From: Actinomycetota bacterium
GTDB taxonomy: Bacteria > Actinomycetota > CADDZG01 > JAHWKV01
Length of the DNA: 5,873 bases
Assembly (NCBI GenBank): GCA_019347725.1
Contig: JAHWKV010000081.1
Location: 1-5,873 of the forward strand
Reading direction: 5' to 3'
Part shown: piece by piece, positions 1-5,639 of the stretch
How positions within the stretch are numbered: the stretch's first letter is position 1
Layout: each line of letters begins with the position of its first letter
Notes under the pieces: model-generated
What the model was told of the DNA's origin: nothing
The model's database searches: none
Seen by the model: only the letters and a program-made list of their open reading frames with translations
Translations under genes and position numbers: made by a program

Positions 1-1260
1 CTCGCCAACGAGGAAGAACTGATGCACCCGCAATGGATCCTCTGGGGGCACGGCCTCCTCAAAGGCTTTCAGTACGGCGCCGGCGTTGCGCGGGAACACG
101 CCCTTGAGAAGCACCAACTGCGCAAACCGATCTCCGAGCTGCTGCTGGGCGTCCGGGGTGAATCGCTGGTTGCGCGCAGCTTCAAACTGGGTTCTATCCG
201 GTTGACCCGGCGCTTCTTCGAATCCAACAAGCTAAAGTCCGGCTCGGTGGAGGCTTGTCGGGACCACGTAAGAGCCATTCTGACGTCCTTCGCCCGCACC
301 GTTAACAAGCAAGGCTTTGAGGTAGCCGTCGGTTCCTCGGGCACCATTGGCGCCGTTTGTTCGATGGCCCTGGCCAAACGTGGCGATCCCGCTCTGCAAA
401 CCTTGAACTTTTTCGAGCTCACCCGCAAGGATGTGAACTCCGTGGTGAAAAGCTTGATCAAAGCGTCGACTCCGGCCGCTCGCGCCAAGCTGACCGGCCT
501 GGATGCCAAGAGAGCGGACATTATCCTGGCCGGCGCCTTGATCCTGGAGGCAGTGTTTGAGGAGTTTGAGCTGAAGTCGATGCGCTTTTCCGAGTACGCG
601 CTCCGGGAAGGCGTCTTGCTGGATGCGTGGCGGCGTCGCCACGGCGGTAGCCTGCATCACCTGTCGGACCTGCGCAAGCGTAGTGTCGAGCATCTGGCTC
701 ATCTGATGGACGAAGACCCGGACCACTCGGCTGAGGTATCCCGGCTGGCGTTGAATCTGTTCGACCAGACGGCGGACGTCCACGGGCTCGGCGACGACGC
801 CCGGGAGTATCTCGAGGCCGCTGCATTGCTGTGCAATGTGGGGCTGTTCCTGTCGCACGCGGGACACCACAAGCACAGCTACTACGTGATCCGAAACAGC
901 GAGCACCTTACTGGATTTACCGACCGGGAGATCGAGTTGATGGCTCAGATCGCGCGCTATCACCGCAAAGGCGTTCCGGCCTCCAAGCATCCTGAATTCT
1001 CGAGTTTGTCCAAAGACGACCAGTATCTGGTGCGCTGCTGCGCCGGACTGTTGCGCATCGCGATCGGGCTCGACCGTACGCACGGCGGCCGGGTGGAGGG
1101 AGTCGAGGTTCGCATGAGGGACAAGACCCTTGAGGTGATCGCTGTCGCGCGCGACGGCGTAGACCTGGAGCTGGAGGTCTTTTCCGCCGCTCAGCGGGTG
1201 GACCTGGCTGCGGAGGCGTTGGGCTTGCCGGTAGAGGTAGTGCAGGCAGTGCGCGTTTGA
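1..1260 (+). CDS. Ppx/GppA-family exopolyphosphatase-like protein, 5' end aberrant or incomplete
   Basis: The family hydrolyses inorganic polyphosphate or the guanosine pentaphosphate alarmone in the cytoplasm. Counting from the ATG at 22, residues 39-412 look like the family: ELLLG and the KLG-x-IRLTRRFF stretch (38-66), the GSSGTI phosphate-binding motif (104-109), KRADIILAGA (163-172), YALREGVLLD (192-201), then the helical HD-like C-terminal domain with HHKHSYYVIRN (282-292), RYHRK (312-316) and LDRTH (350-354). The usual HD pair is CN here (LLCNVG, 269-274), as I recall for some actinobacterial members. Oddly, residues 1-37 match nothing I expect, and the loop DIGGGSTE that should precede ELLLG reads RKPISE. 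The acceptor half of the ribonuclease-H-like fold, usually ~160 residues, is absent unless it lies before the window. The frame is open to base 1. The ATG at 22 has a GAGG at 10-13, so it could be a local start, but these bases also encode Glu-Glu-Glu. Family assignment is firm; activity is doubtful. Confidence 0.85.
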   Translation, partial: LANEEELMHPQWILWGHGLLKGFQYGAGVAREHALEKHQLRKPISELLLGVRGESLVARSFKLGSIRLTRRFFESNKLKSGSVEACRDHVRAILTSFARTVNKQGFEVAVGSSGTIGAVCSMALAKRGDPALQTLNFFELTRKDVNSVVKSLIKASTPAARAKLTGLDAKRADIILAGALILEAVFEEFELKSMRFSEYALREGVLLDAWRRRHGGSLHHLSDLRKRSVEHLAHLMDEDPDHSAEVSRLALNLFDQTADVHGLGDDAREYLEAAALLCNVGLFLSHAGHHKHSYYVIRNSEHLTGFTDREIELMAQIARYHRKGVPASKHPEFSSLSKDDQYLVRCCAGLLRIAIGLDRTHGGRVEGVEVRMRDKTLEVIAVARDGVDLELEVFSAAQRVDLAAEALGLPVEVVQAVRV

Positions 1261-1510
1261 AACAGGCGACCAAGACGTTTACCTGCTTTGGCGGCGAGTG
1301 CACCGTTTCGGTGGAGGGAAAAGGACCCGGGTACCGGACACCCGGTATTTAGCGGCGTAGCAGGCGAGCGCCCTCGCGCCCACCGCGGTGGAGGGAGAGG
1401 CGCTTTGTAAAGCGGCTTTGCTCGCCGGCCCCGAGCTAGCGCAGAGGTGGCTCCAGCACGGAGGAGTGTCGCTGTTAGACGATTCCTCAGTGCAAGTCCT
1501 CACCCCCTAA
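1257..1510 (+). pseudogene. Remnant of an FAD:protein FMN transferase (ApbE-like) gene
   Basis: ApbE transfers FMN from FAD onto a threonine of flavoproteins outside the cytoplasmic membrane; intact members have roughly 250-350 residues. Here only the two ends survive. A TTG at 1257 overlaps the TGA of the upstream gene and begins a frame reading KTFTCFGGECTVSVEGKG, like the family's opening strand (F-x-CFG-x-x-C-x-V-x-VEG), and stops at 1350. In another frame, from about 1316 to the TAA at 1508-1510, one reads VPDTRYLAA, a TAG (1358-1360), then SALAPTAVEGEALCKAALLAG and ELAQRWLQHGGVSLL. This is like the C-terminal pattern in which a TVxAPTAxxAExLAKAA helix is followed by a helix ending in HGxxxLL. 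About 200 central residues, including the FAD and metal sites, are missing. The family call rests on remembered patterns, not a search; deletion decay is inferred. The close 4-base overlap suggests the intact gene was once coupled to the Ppx/GppA gene. Confidence 0.55.
1309..1396 (+). repeat. 11-bp direct repeat CGGTGGAGGGA, two copies
   Basis: CGGTGGAGGGA occurs at 1309-1319 and again at 1386-1396. Both copies lie in the same codon phase of their own segment of the ApbE remnant, encoding Val-Glu-Gly each time, but the 77-bp offset between copies is not a multiple of three. The repeat may be coincidence in GC-rich sequence or a trace of the rearrangement that gutted the gene. Confidence 0.6.
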
Positions 1511-1601
1511 CAGGGTCCCTGTCCCTTAAGTCTCCAGAGAATTAGGCAAAACTTTGTCTAAACATCGAATTTCTCGCGCAATTTTTTCCGAGACCTGCCG
1601 A

Positions 1602-1612
1602 TTAGTTACTAA
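1602..1612 (+). promoter_or_regulatory. Perfect inverted repeat TTAGT-T-ACTAA, possible operator
   Basis: Five-base arms flank a single central T, 36 bases before the ATG at 1649, inside the AT-rich leader. Short symmetric A/T-rich sites of this kind are typical of TetR- or MarR-type repressors, but no regulator gene is present in the window. An 11-base site can arise by chance. Confidence 0.25.
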
Positions 1613-1634
1613 CGAAAATTTCTGAATCTTGGAA

Positions 1635-1640
1635 GAGGGG
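1635..1640 (+). promoter_or_regulatory. Ribosome-binding site GAGGGG for the gene at 1649
   Basis: GAGGGG lies eight bases before ATG 1649. It favours that start, which opens a signal-peptide-like sequence, over the TTG at 1726 that begins the longest single frame of this locus. Confidence 0.6.
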
Positions 1641-1648
1641 CGCAAAAG

Positions 1649-2369
1649 ATGTTTCGGAGAACCTTGAGATCAACGTCGGGCAAAATTGCAGGGAGCGCGC
1701 TGGCGCTAATCGGCATGGTGGGTGGTTGGAGCCTACCGCAAACTTGGGCGGGTTCGAGCTCGCATCCACCGGCGTGGTATCCGCAGCGTCGCCTGGGCAT
1801 CAACCCGGCACGGTGCTGGACTTCCCGTCGGCGGTGCTCGCGGCGGAGCAGGCACCGTCCGGCCCCACCGAGACCATTGTCGAAAACATGGGCAATCTCC
1901 AGATGTCCTACGAGGTACCCGCTGTTGTAGCGCCGCCCGCGCCGAAACCCGCTCCAGAGTGCGTCGGTGAGCTTGCTTCGACGGTTGCGGGGTTGGGGGA
2001 CTCGGTCGTCGGGATAGTTACCGCCCAGCAAGCAGCTGCTGCACTGGAGCAGGCGAATGTACTGGGGCGGCGGCAAATGCCTGCGCTCAGCAGGTATCCA
2101 CGCTCGGTTCGTCGGGCATGGATCAGCTTGCTCAGCTGGGACAGCAACTCAACGGACTGGTCGACGCCATCCAGGCCCTCCCCGTATCACCTGCGCCGGC
2201 GCCGTCTCCGACCGAGGAGCCCGCCGGACCCATGGATGCCCCAATTGAGAAGTCGCTCGAGGTGTTCGGCGACGGTCTGGGCATGACCCTCGATGTTGTA
2301 AGCGGCTTAACCGGCGAAGTCGATGGTTTGCTTGGCAGCCTGCTTAACCCGACCGGACAGGAGCGTTAA
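1649..2369 (+). pseudogene. Probable secreted protein gene interrupted by two apparent -1 frameshifts
   Basis: I do not recognise the family. Three consecutive frames must be joined to give one plausible protein of about 240 residues. The first, from ATG 1649, gives a basic start (MFRRTLRS) and the hydrophobic segment IAGSALALIGMVGG, a likely signal peptide. The second runs to about 2066 and carries a Pro/Ala linker (VVAPPAPKPAPEC) and a small-residue helix (GLGDSVVGIVTAQQAAAALEQA). The third, to TAA 2367-2369, reads AAANACAQQVSTLG, MDQLAQLGQQLNGLVDAIQAL, a second Pro-rich linker and a terminal helix ending LLGSLLNPTGQER. In each segment the chosen frame has GC-rich third positions and protein-like composition, while its continuation past the switch becomes Arg/Ser/Trp-rich. 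Both switches equal loss of one base. Cysteines at the start of the helical part and in NACAQQ could pair. The choice between true pseudogene and base-call error cannot be made here; without correction the longest intact pieces are 1726-2286 (TTG start) and 2118-2369. Confidence 0.6.
2359..2363 (+). promoter_or_regulatory. Ribosome-binding site AGGAG inside the end of the upstream gene
   Basis: AGGAG sits nine bases before ATG 2373 and overlaps the last codons of the preceding gene, whose TAA is only three bases before the ATG. This arrangement supports both the start choice and co-transcription of the two secreted-protein genes. Confidence 0.65.
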
Positions 2370-2372
2370 ACG

Positions 2373-3065
2373 ATGGATTTCAATCAACTCGGTAGCGCGG
2401 GCCCTGGTCCACGGAAGGTAATTGGCGCCGGTTGCCTAAGAGGCCTCCCCGGGAAGTTCGTAGCGATAGCAGCGCTGATGATGGCGGGAGTGGGAACCGG
2501 CGCAGTGATAGGCACCGTACAGGCGGCCCAGGCCGCTCCCGGGGTGAGCGCGCTGCAGACGACATTGGCCCCAGGAGGAGATTCCAAGCCCATACGGGTG
2601 GCCGAGCTGGTCGTGGAGGATGCGGATAATCCCACAGCTGGGACGGAAGTGGCTCAGGGCGAGATGAGCTCGAGGAAGCCCTCTGCCACACGTGCACCTG
2701 TTCCGAGTTCGGCTTCTGCAGTGTACGCTCCAATGGTCAGCCGGGCGCCGGCCGGATCGAGCGTGGACTGCGCCCAGCTGGATGACAAGAAGATCTACTG
2801 GCTGCTGGATCTGGTCGCAAAGGCCAAGGCCTCCAACCCGGATCAGGCTGCGGTAGCCGATCATGTCGATGCACAGCTACGGGCGAAGCTAGGCCAGAAC
2901 ATTTGCGCTGAAGAGGCGCAGATCTACATCAATGCAATGTGCGGCGAGCCGGGCGTTAGGAACTTCATGGACCTGATGGTCAAGGAGCTGCCCTTCTTCG
3001 TACGGCCGATGGTAGGGGACCCGTGTTCGCACGACTTGGTGGCGGCGGCAGACAAGTGGCTCTAG
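2373..3065 (+). CDS. Probable secreted or membrane-anchored protein with a four-cysteine C-terminal domain, function unknown
   Basis: The 230-residue protein has an unusually long, weakly basic N-terminal region (1-28), then a hydrophobic segment FVAIAALMMAGVGTGAVIGT (29-48) followed by AAQAAP, where signal peptidase I could cut after Ala54; otherwise it would be a single membrane anchor. Residues 55-130 are Ala/Pro/Ser/Thr-rich and probably disordered. Residues 131-230 form a compact predicted helical domain with cysteines at 133, 178, 190 and 218, enough for two disulfides outside the cell. The start is supported by AGGAG at 2359-2363. It follows the frame-damaged gene by three bases, and both share the plan of signal, linker, then Cys-bearing helices, so they may be one operon acting at the cell surface. 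Its TAG overlaps the stop of the minus-strand lipoprotein. I do not recognise the family. Confidence 0.8.
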   Translation: MDFNQLGSAGPGPRKVIGAGCLRGLPGKFVAIAALMMAGVGTGAVIGTVQAAQAAPGVSALQTTLAPGGDSKPIRVAELVVEDADNPTAGTEVAQGEMSSRKPSATRAPVPSSASAVYAPMVSRAPAGSSVDCAQLDDKKIYWLLDLVAKAKASNPDQAAVADHVDAQLRAKLGQNICAEEAQIYINAMCGEPGVRNFMDLMVKELPFFVRPMVGDPCSHDLVAAADKWL

Positions 3066-3811
3066 CAACCGCCGCCGGGCGAAGAGATGTTGGGGATGGA
3101 TGGATCCACTACCTCGACGTGCACGTGAGGCCAGTGTCTTTCTCCGGTGGTAAGCTCGTCAACCTGTGACTCGAAGGCCAGCAGTGCCGGCCCCGGCGCC
3201 ACGACGGTAACGCCCGCCACGACGCGGTCGCCCTTCGTCACATTCATGCCGGCCATGTGGAGCATCTTGACCTCCCACCCTGGGTGGGCATCCGGCTCGA
3301 TGACCAGATAGTGATCTTTGTAGTCGCAGTACAGCACGTAGCTGCCGCTGCGTATGACCGTGCCCGTGACTACCGAACGGATCTCTTCCGAGGGCTCGGT
3401 CACTATGTCGGCGGCAGTTCGAGAGCCGGTTCTGCGCTCCCTGCTTTCCAGCGTCACAGGCGCCGCCGCGCTCGGTAATGCATCCATCTGGCGAGCGCCC
3501 TCGTGGTTGGATTCGTGGAAGGCTACCCGCTCGATTCTTTGTGCCGGGTGCATCAAAAGGATGCCTCCGACCGTTGCAAACGGGGTCCAGTTCTGTTCGG
3601 TGACGCTGCGGACCTTGGCCGGTGGAGGCGCTTCAGCGGGCGACGGCGCGGCCTCCTGCGGCGGCGCAGGGCGCGCATCGTCAGCCGAGGCAGGCGTGGA
3701 TTCGGAGGATAGCGAGCAGGAGGACGACAGCAGGGATAGGGCGGAAAGTAAGCCAACAAGGGCGCGGACTCCGACGGTCGACCGCCGACCCCGTGGGAAG
3801 ATCAAAGGCAC
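3062..3811 (-). CDS. Lipoprotein with M23 (LytM-like) peptidase-type domain
   Basis: M23 proteins cut peptide bridges in peptidoglycan or, when degenerate, regulate amidases at the envelope. The 249-residue product starts with GTG; a TAG immediately precedes it in frame, so no longer start exists. A basic start (RGRR, 7-10) and hydrophobic stretch 13-29 lead to LSSSC with Cys32 as the likely lipidated residue, although Ser rather than Leu at -3 makes a weak lipobox. Residues 36-66 are a Pro/Ala-rich linker. The rest resembles M23: GTVIRSG (150-156), LVIEP (169-173), MLHMAGMNVTKGDRVVAG (183-200) matching the Y-x-H-L...V-x-x-G-x-x-V-x-x-G pattern, and the HxH motif HVHVEV (229-234). The usual H-x3-D zinc motif is not in its usual form; HEGARQMD (103-110) is the nearest candidate with a wider spacing. 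Cys162 and the C-terminal Cys249 could pair. Activity is uncertain. No clear ribosome-binding site is visible. Confidence 0.75.
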   Translation of the reverse strand: MPLIFPRGRRSTVGVRALVGLLSALSLLSSSCSLSSESTPASADDARPAPPQEAAPSPAEAPPPAKVRSVTEQNWTPFATVGGILLMHPAQRIERVAFHESNHEGARQMDALPSAAAPVTLESRERRTGSRTAADIVTEPSEEIRSVVTGTVIRSGSYVLYCDYKDHYLVIEPDAHPGWEVKMLHMAGMNVTKGDRVVAGVTVVAPGPALLAFESQVDELTTGERHWPHVHVEVVDPSIPNISSPGGGC

Positions 3812-3863
3812 CTAACCATAGTAAGCGGAATCGTGCTGCTAGCCTGGTAACGGAAGGCTCAAA

Positions 3864-3869
3864 GAAAGG
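3864..3869 (+). promoter_or_regulatory. Ribosome-binding site GAAAGG deciding the GTG start at 3877
   Basis: GAAAGG is seven bases before GTG 3877. The same frame stays open back to ATG 3622, but that part lies antisense to the lipoprotein gene and is Arg-rich, so the short form is preferred. Confidence 0.55.
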
Positions 3870-3876
3870 TCGCGTG

Positions 3877-4194
3877 GTGAACGATGATGACCTGTGGGGA
3901 AGTCTTAGCGAAGGGGACCGCAACCGCGCCAACCGCATGACGGCCGAATCTATACAGGTTATGGCCGCCGGCCTAGCCCACGTCTTTCGGGGCGACGTCG
4001 ACGGTGCCAACGAGGTCTTTGCACAGTTAAGTCGCCGGCCCGCCGACCAAGCGATGAACGCACACGCCTTTTCGGTCGCCGTCGTGGAGTACTGCGCTAG
4101 AAAGATCGACCAGGACCCTATAGAACTCCTCGAGGAGATGGCTCGGCGGGCGGCACTGCTACGCGAGTCCTTTGATGACGATCAAGAGCTTTAG
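3877..4194 (+). CDS. Small acidic helical protein, function unknown (105 aa)
   Basis: GTG 3877 gives MNDDDLWGSLSEGDRNRANR at the start; GTG 3874 is an alternative one codon earlier. The protein is almost wholly helix-forming: 21-37 (TAESIQVMAAGLAHVF), 41-52, 58-75 and 80-99, with acidic ends (NDDD at the start, FDDDQEL at the end). It has a single cysteine (73), no signal peptide and no membrane segment, so it is probably cytosolic. Composition suggests a small helical bundle or an adaptor, but I recognise no family. It lies divergently from the lipoprotein gene, with about 65 bases between the starts for both promoters. It is followed after 21 bases, in the same reading frame, by the transporter gene, with which it is probably co-transcribed. 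Confidence 0.75.
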   Translation: MNDDDLWGSLSEGDRNRANRMTAESIQVMAAGLAHVFRGDVDGANEVFAQLSRRPADQAMNAHAFSVAVVEYCARKIDQDPIELLEEMARRAALLRESFDDDQEL

Positions 4195-4215
4195 CGCACT
4201 GAACTTCACCGTTTC

Positions 4216-5499
4216 ATGGTGACGGGCAAGAGTCGATTCTTACGGCCGACTGACTGGATACATCCGGCAGTAGTCCCTCCGGCGATCCTGGCCTTAGCCG
4301 CGGGGTTCGCACAGTTTGTGGCCACCGCATCGCTATCCGACGTCGCCGAGGCCTTCGGCATCACGACGTCGGAGGGCGATGAGCTAAGGCTCACGGGAAC
4401 CACGCTCGGTGTCGGCCTGGCGGTGATCAGGCTGGGGTCGCTGGCCGCCCTGCCGCTGGCCAGCCGGGCAGACCGGGCCGGCCGCCGGGCACTGATTCTC
4501 ATCTGCACCTGTTTGGGGCTGGCGCTTACTGCCGTAGCCGCGCTGGCGCCCGGTTTCTGGTGGTTCGTGGCGATCCTTGCCCTGGCCCGCCCGTTATTGT
4601 CGGCGGCGAACGCGGTTGCGGTGGTCATCTCCGCCGAGGTGACCCGCACCGACGAGCGCTCCAAGGCGGTGGCGCTGGTGGGGGCGGCGTACGCTCTCGG
4701 CGCCGGCACGACGGTGCTGCTGCGAGCCGCCGGGGGAGAGGCCTTGGGCTTTCGCCTGCTGTTCGCCCTGTCGGTGGTGCCGCTGGTGATGGTCTTGCTG
4801 AGTGCGCGCCGGATCACCGAACCCAAGCTGTTTACCAACGCTCAATCCAAGGCCCTGCCGAGCATCCGCTTCTTGCTGAACCCGGTCCCGCCGGCCTTCC
4901 GGGGACGCCTGGCGTTGATCTGTCTGCTCACCGGTGCGGCCGCCCTGGTGACCGGCCCGGCCAACACCTTCGTATTCTTCTTTGCCGAGAGCGTGCAGAA
5001 CCTGGACCGCTCGGTCATGGCGCAGGCGGTGCTGGCCGCGGGTCCGTTGGGACTGGCCGGCCTCGTTGCCGGCCGCTGGACGGCAGACCATCTCGGCCGG
5101 CGTGTAAGCAGCGCTGTCGCCCTGGCGGGGGTATCGGTTGCCGCCATAGTCACGTACTCGTCCGGACCCGTAGGGGTGGTTGTGGGCTACCTTGGAGCCA
5201 TGTTCGCCGCGGCGGTGTACACGCCGGCCTCCGGAGCCCTGTCCACCGAGCTGTTCCCAACCTCCATGCGCTCCACCGCAGCCGGATGGATCACGGCCTC
5301 AGGGGTGCTGGGTGCGGTGGCCGGGCTGGCCCTGTTCGGAATCTTGGCGGACACCGCAGGCAGCTTCGCGATGGCCTCCGTCTACCTGGCGGGACCGGTG
5401 ATCCTGCTGAGCCTCCTATACATCAAGCTGCCGGAAACCAGGGGCCGGGAGCTGGAGGAGGTCGACTCCGACCTGCCGATAGGGCCGATCCAGCTCTAA
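4216..5499 (+). CDS. Major facilitator superfamily transporter, sugar-porter-like signatures
   Basis: The 427-residue protein is a typical length for a 12-helix MFS carrier, which moves a small solute across the cytoplasmic membrane with an ion gradient. Hydrophobic segments recur at about 18-38, 60-82, 92-110, 115-140, 150-170, 178-196, 232-248, 268-286, 298-312, 318-338, 355-378 and 386-403. Motif A between helices 2 and 3 is SRADRAGRR (83-91), repeated in the second half as GRWTADHLGRR (286-296). ELFPTSMRSTAAGW (345-358) and LPETRGRELEEV (405-416) match signatures of the sugar-porter/metabolite-H+ symporter branches. Substrate cannot be read from the sequence. The start could be ATG 4216 or GTG 4219; neither has a clear ribosome-binding site, which fits translational coupling to the 105-residue gene ending 21 bases upstream. 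Its frame, codon use and length are all regular. Confidence 0.9.
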   Translation: MVTGKSRFLRPTDWIHPAVVPPAILALAAGFAQFVATASLSDVAEAFGITTSEGDELRLTGTTLGVGLAVIRLGSLAALPLASRADRAGRRALILICTCLGLALTAVAALAPGFWWFVAILALARPLLSAANAVAVVISAEVTRTDERSKAVALVGAAYALGAGTTVLLRAAGGEALGFRLLFALSVVPLVMVLLSARRITEPKLFTNAQSKALPSIRFLLNPVPPAFRGRLALICLLTGAAALVTGPANTFVFFFAESVQNLDRSVMAQAVLAAGPLGLAGLVAGRWTADHLGRRVSSAVALAGVSVAAIVTYSSGPVGVVVGYLGAMFAAAVYTPASGALSTELFPTSMRSTAAGWITASGVLGAVAGLALFGILADTAGSFAMASVYLAGPVILLSLLYIKLPETRGRELEEVDSDLPIGPIQL

Positions 5500-5639
5500 G
5501 CCGGCGCAGGGCGGTCCGCACAGGCATAAACTGGTTGAGTGCTGGTGCTTGGTAACACCCCGATAAACCGTCGATCGACGCATCCGACAGCGTGCCGGAA
5601 CGTTATGCGGGTCCGTAGGAATGCACGTTAGGCGGAATT
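5500..5639. other. Intergenic region after the transporter gene
   Basis: No coding frame, RNA gene or terminator with a U-run was found. It contains one perfect 12-base palindrome at 5569-5580 and a short weak hairpin (GGTG 5544-5547 with CACC 5556-5559). Confidence 0.5.
5569..5580 (+). repeat. Perfect 12-bp palindrome CGTCGATCGACG
   Basis: The palindrome lies midway between the transporter stop and the next gene start. A related self-complementary CGATCGATCG is at 5761-5770 inside the next reading frame. It could be a protein-binding site or methylation-rich sequence (two overlapping GATC-type cores), but self-complementary GATCG runs also occur by chance. Confidence 0.3.

Larger units (their letters stand above)
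1540..1648 (+). promoter_or_regulatory. AT-rich leader with probable promoter for the secreted-protein pair
   Basis: Together with 1511-1539 this is the only non-coding stretch upstream of the gene at 1649. From about 1541 it is far richer in A and T than anything else in the left half, with TTGTCT at 1554-1559 and an A/T run at 1581-1587. No confident -35/-10 pair can be named. The position, directly before a start with a good ribosome-binding site and after the stop of the ApbE remnant, is what supports a promoter here. Confidence 0.35.

Noticed and set aside
232..1083. Long open frame on the minus strand
   Set aside because: It is codon-aligned antisense to the well-matched Ppx/GppA frame, and its composition mirrors the plus codons (Leu CTG gives Gln, for example). 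Such frames stay open because TTA, CTA and TCA are rare here.
1332..1347. Hairpin TACCGG-ACAC-CCGGTA as a terminator of the Ppx/GppA gene
   Set aside because: Six-base stem with no U-run, inside the ApbE remnant.
1363..1426. Structured RNA or tRNA-like element: GGCGAGC (1363-1369) pairs with GCTCGCC (1420-1426), with a CCACCGCGGTGG palindrome and CGCTT/AAGCG hairpin inside
   Set aside because: The total length and missing T-arm exclude a tRNA, and the stretch is better explained as the coding remnant of ApbE; GC-rich coding DNA folds easily.
2062..2070. Programmed -1 frameshift
   Set aside because: No canonical slippery heptamer, no obvious downstream pseudoknot, and a second shift in the same gene is needed.
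3354..3815. Plus-strand frame of ~150 codons
   Set aside because: Antisense to the lipoprotein gene, which has a signal peptide, lipobox-like Cys and M23-type motifs.
3622..3876. N-terminal extension of the 105-aa protein to ATG 3622
   Set aside because: The added part is Arg/Ala-rich antisense of the lipoprotein gene; GTG 3877 has its own ribosome-binding site.
4206..5091. Minus-strand and alternate plus frames across the transporter gene
   Set aside because: Shadows of the MFS gene with Arg/Gly/Ser-rich, domainless translations.
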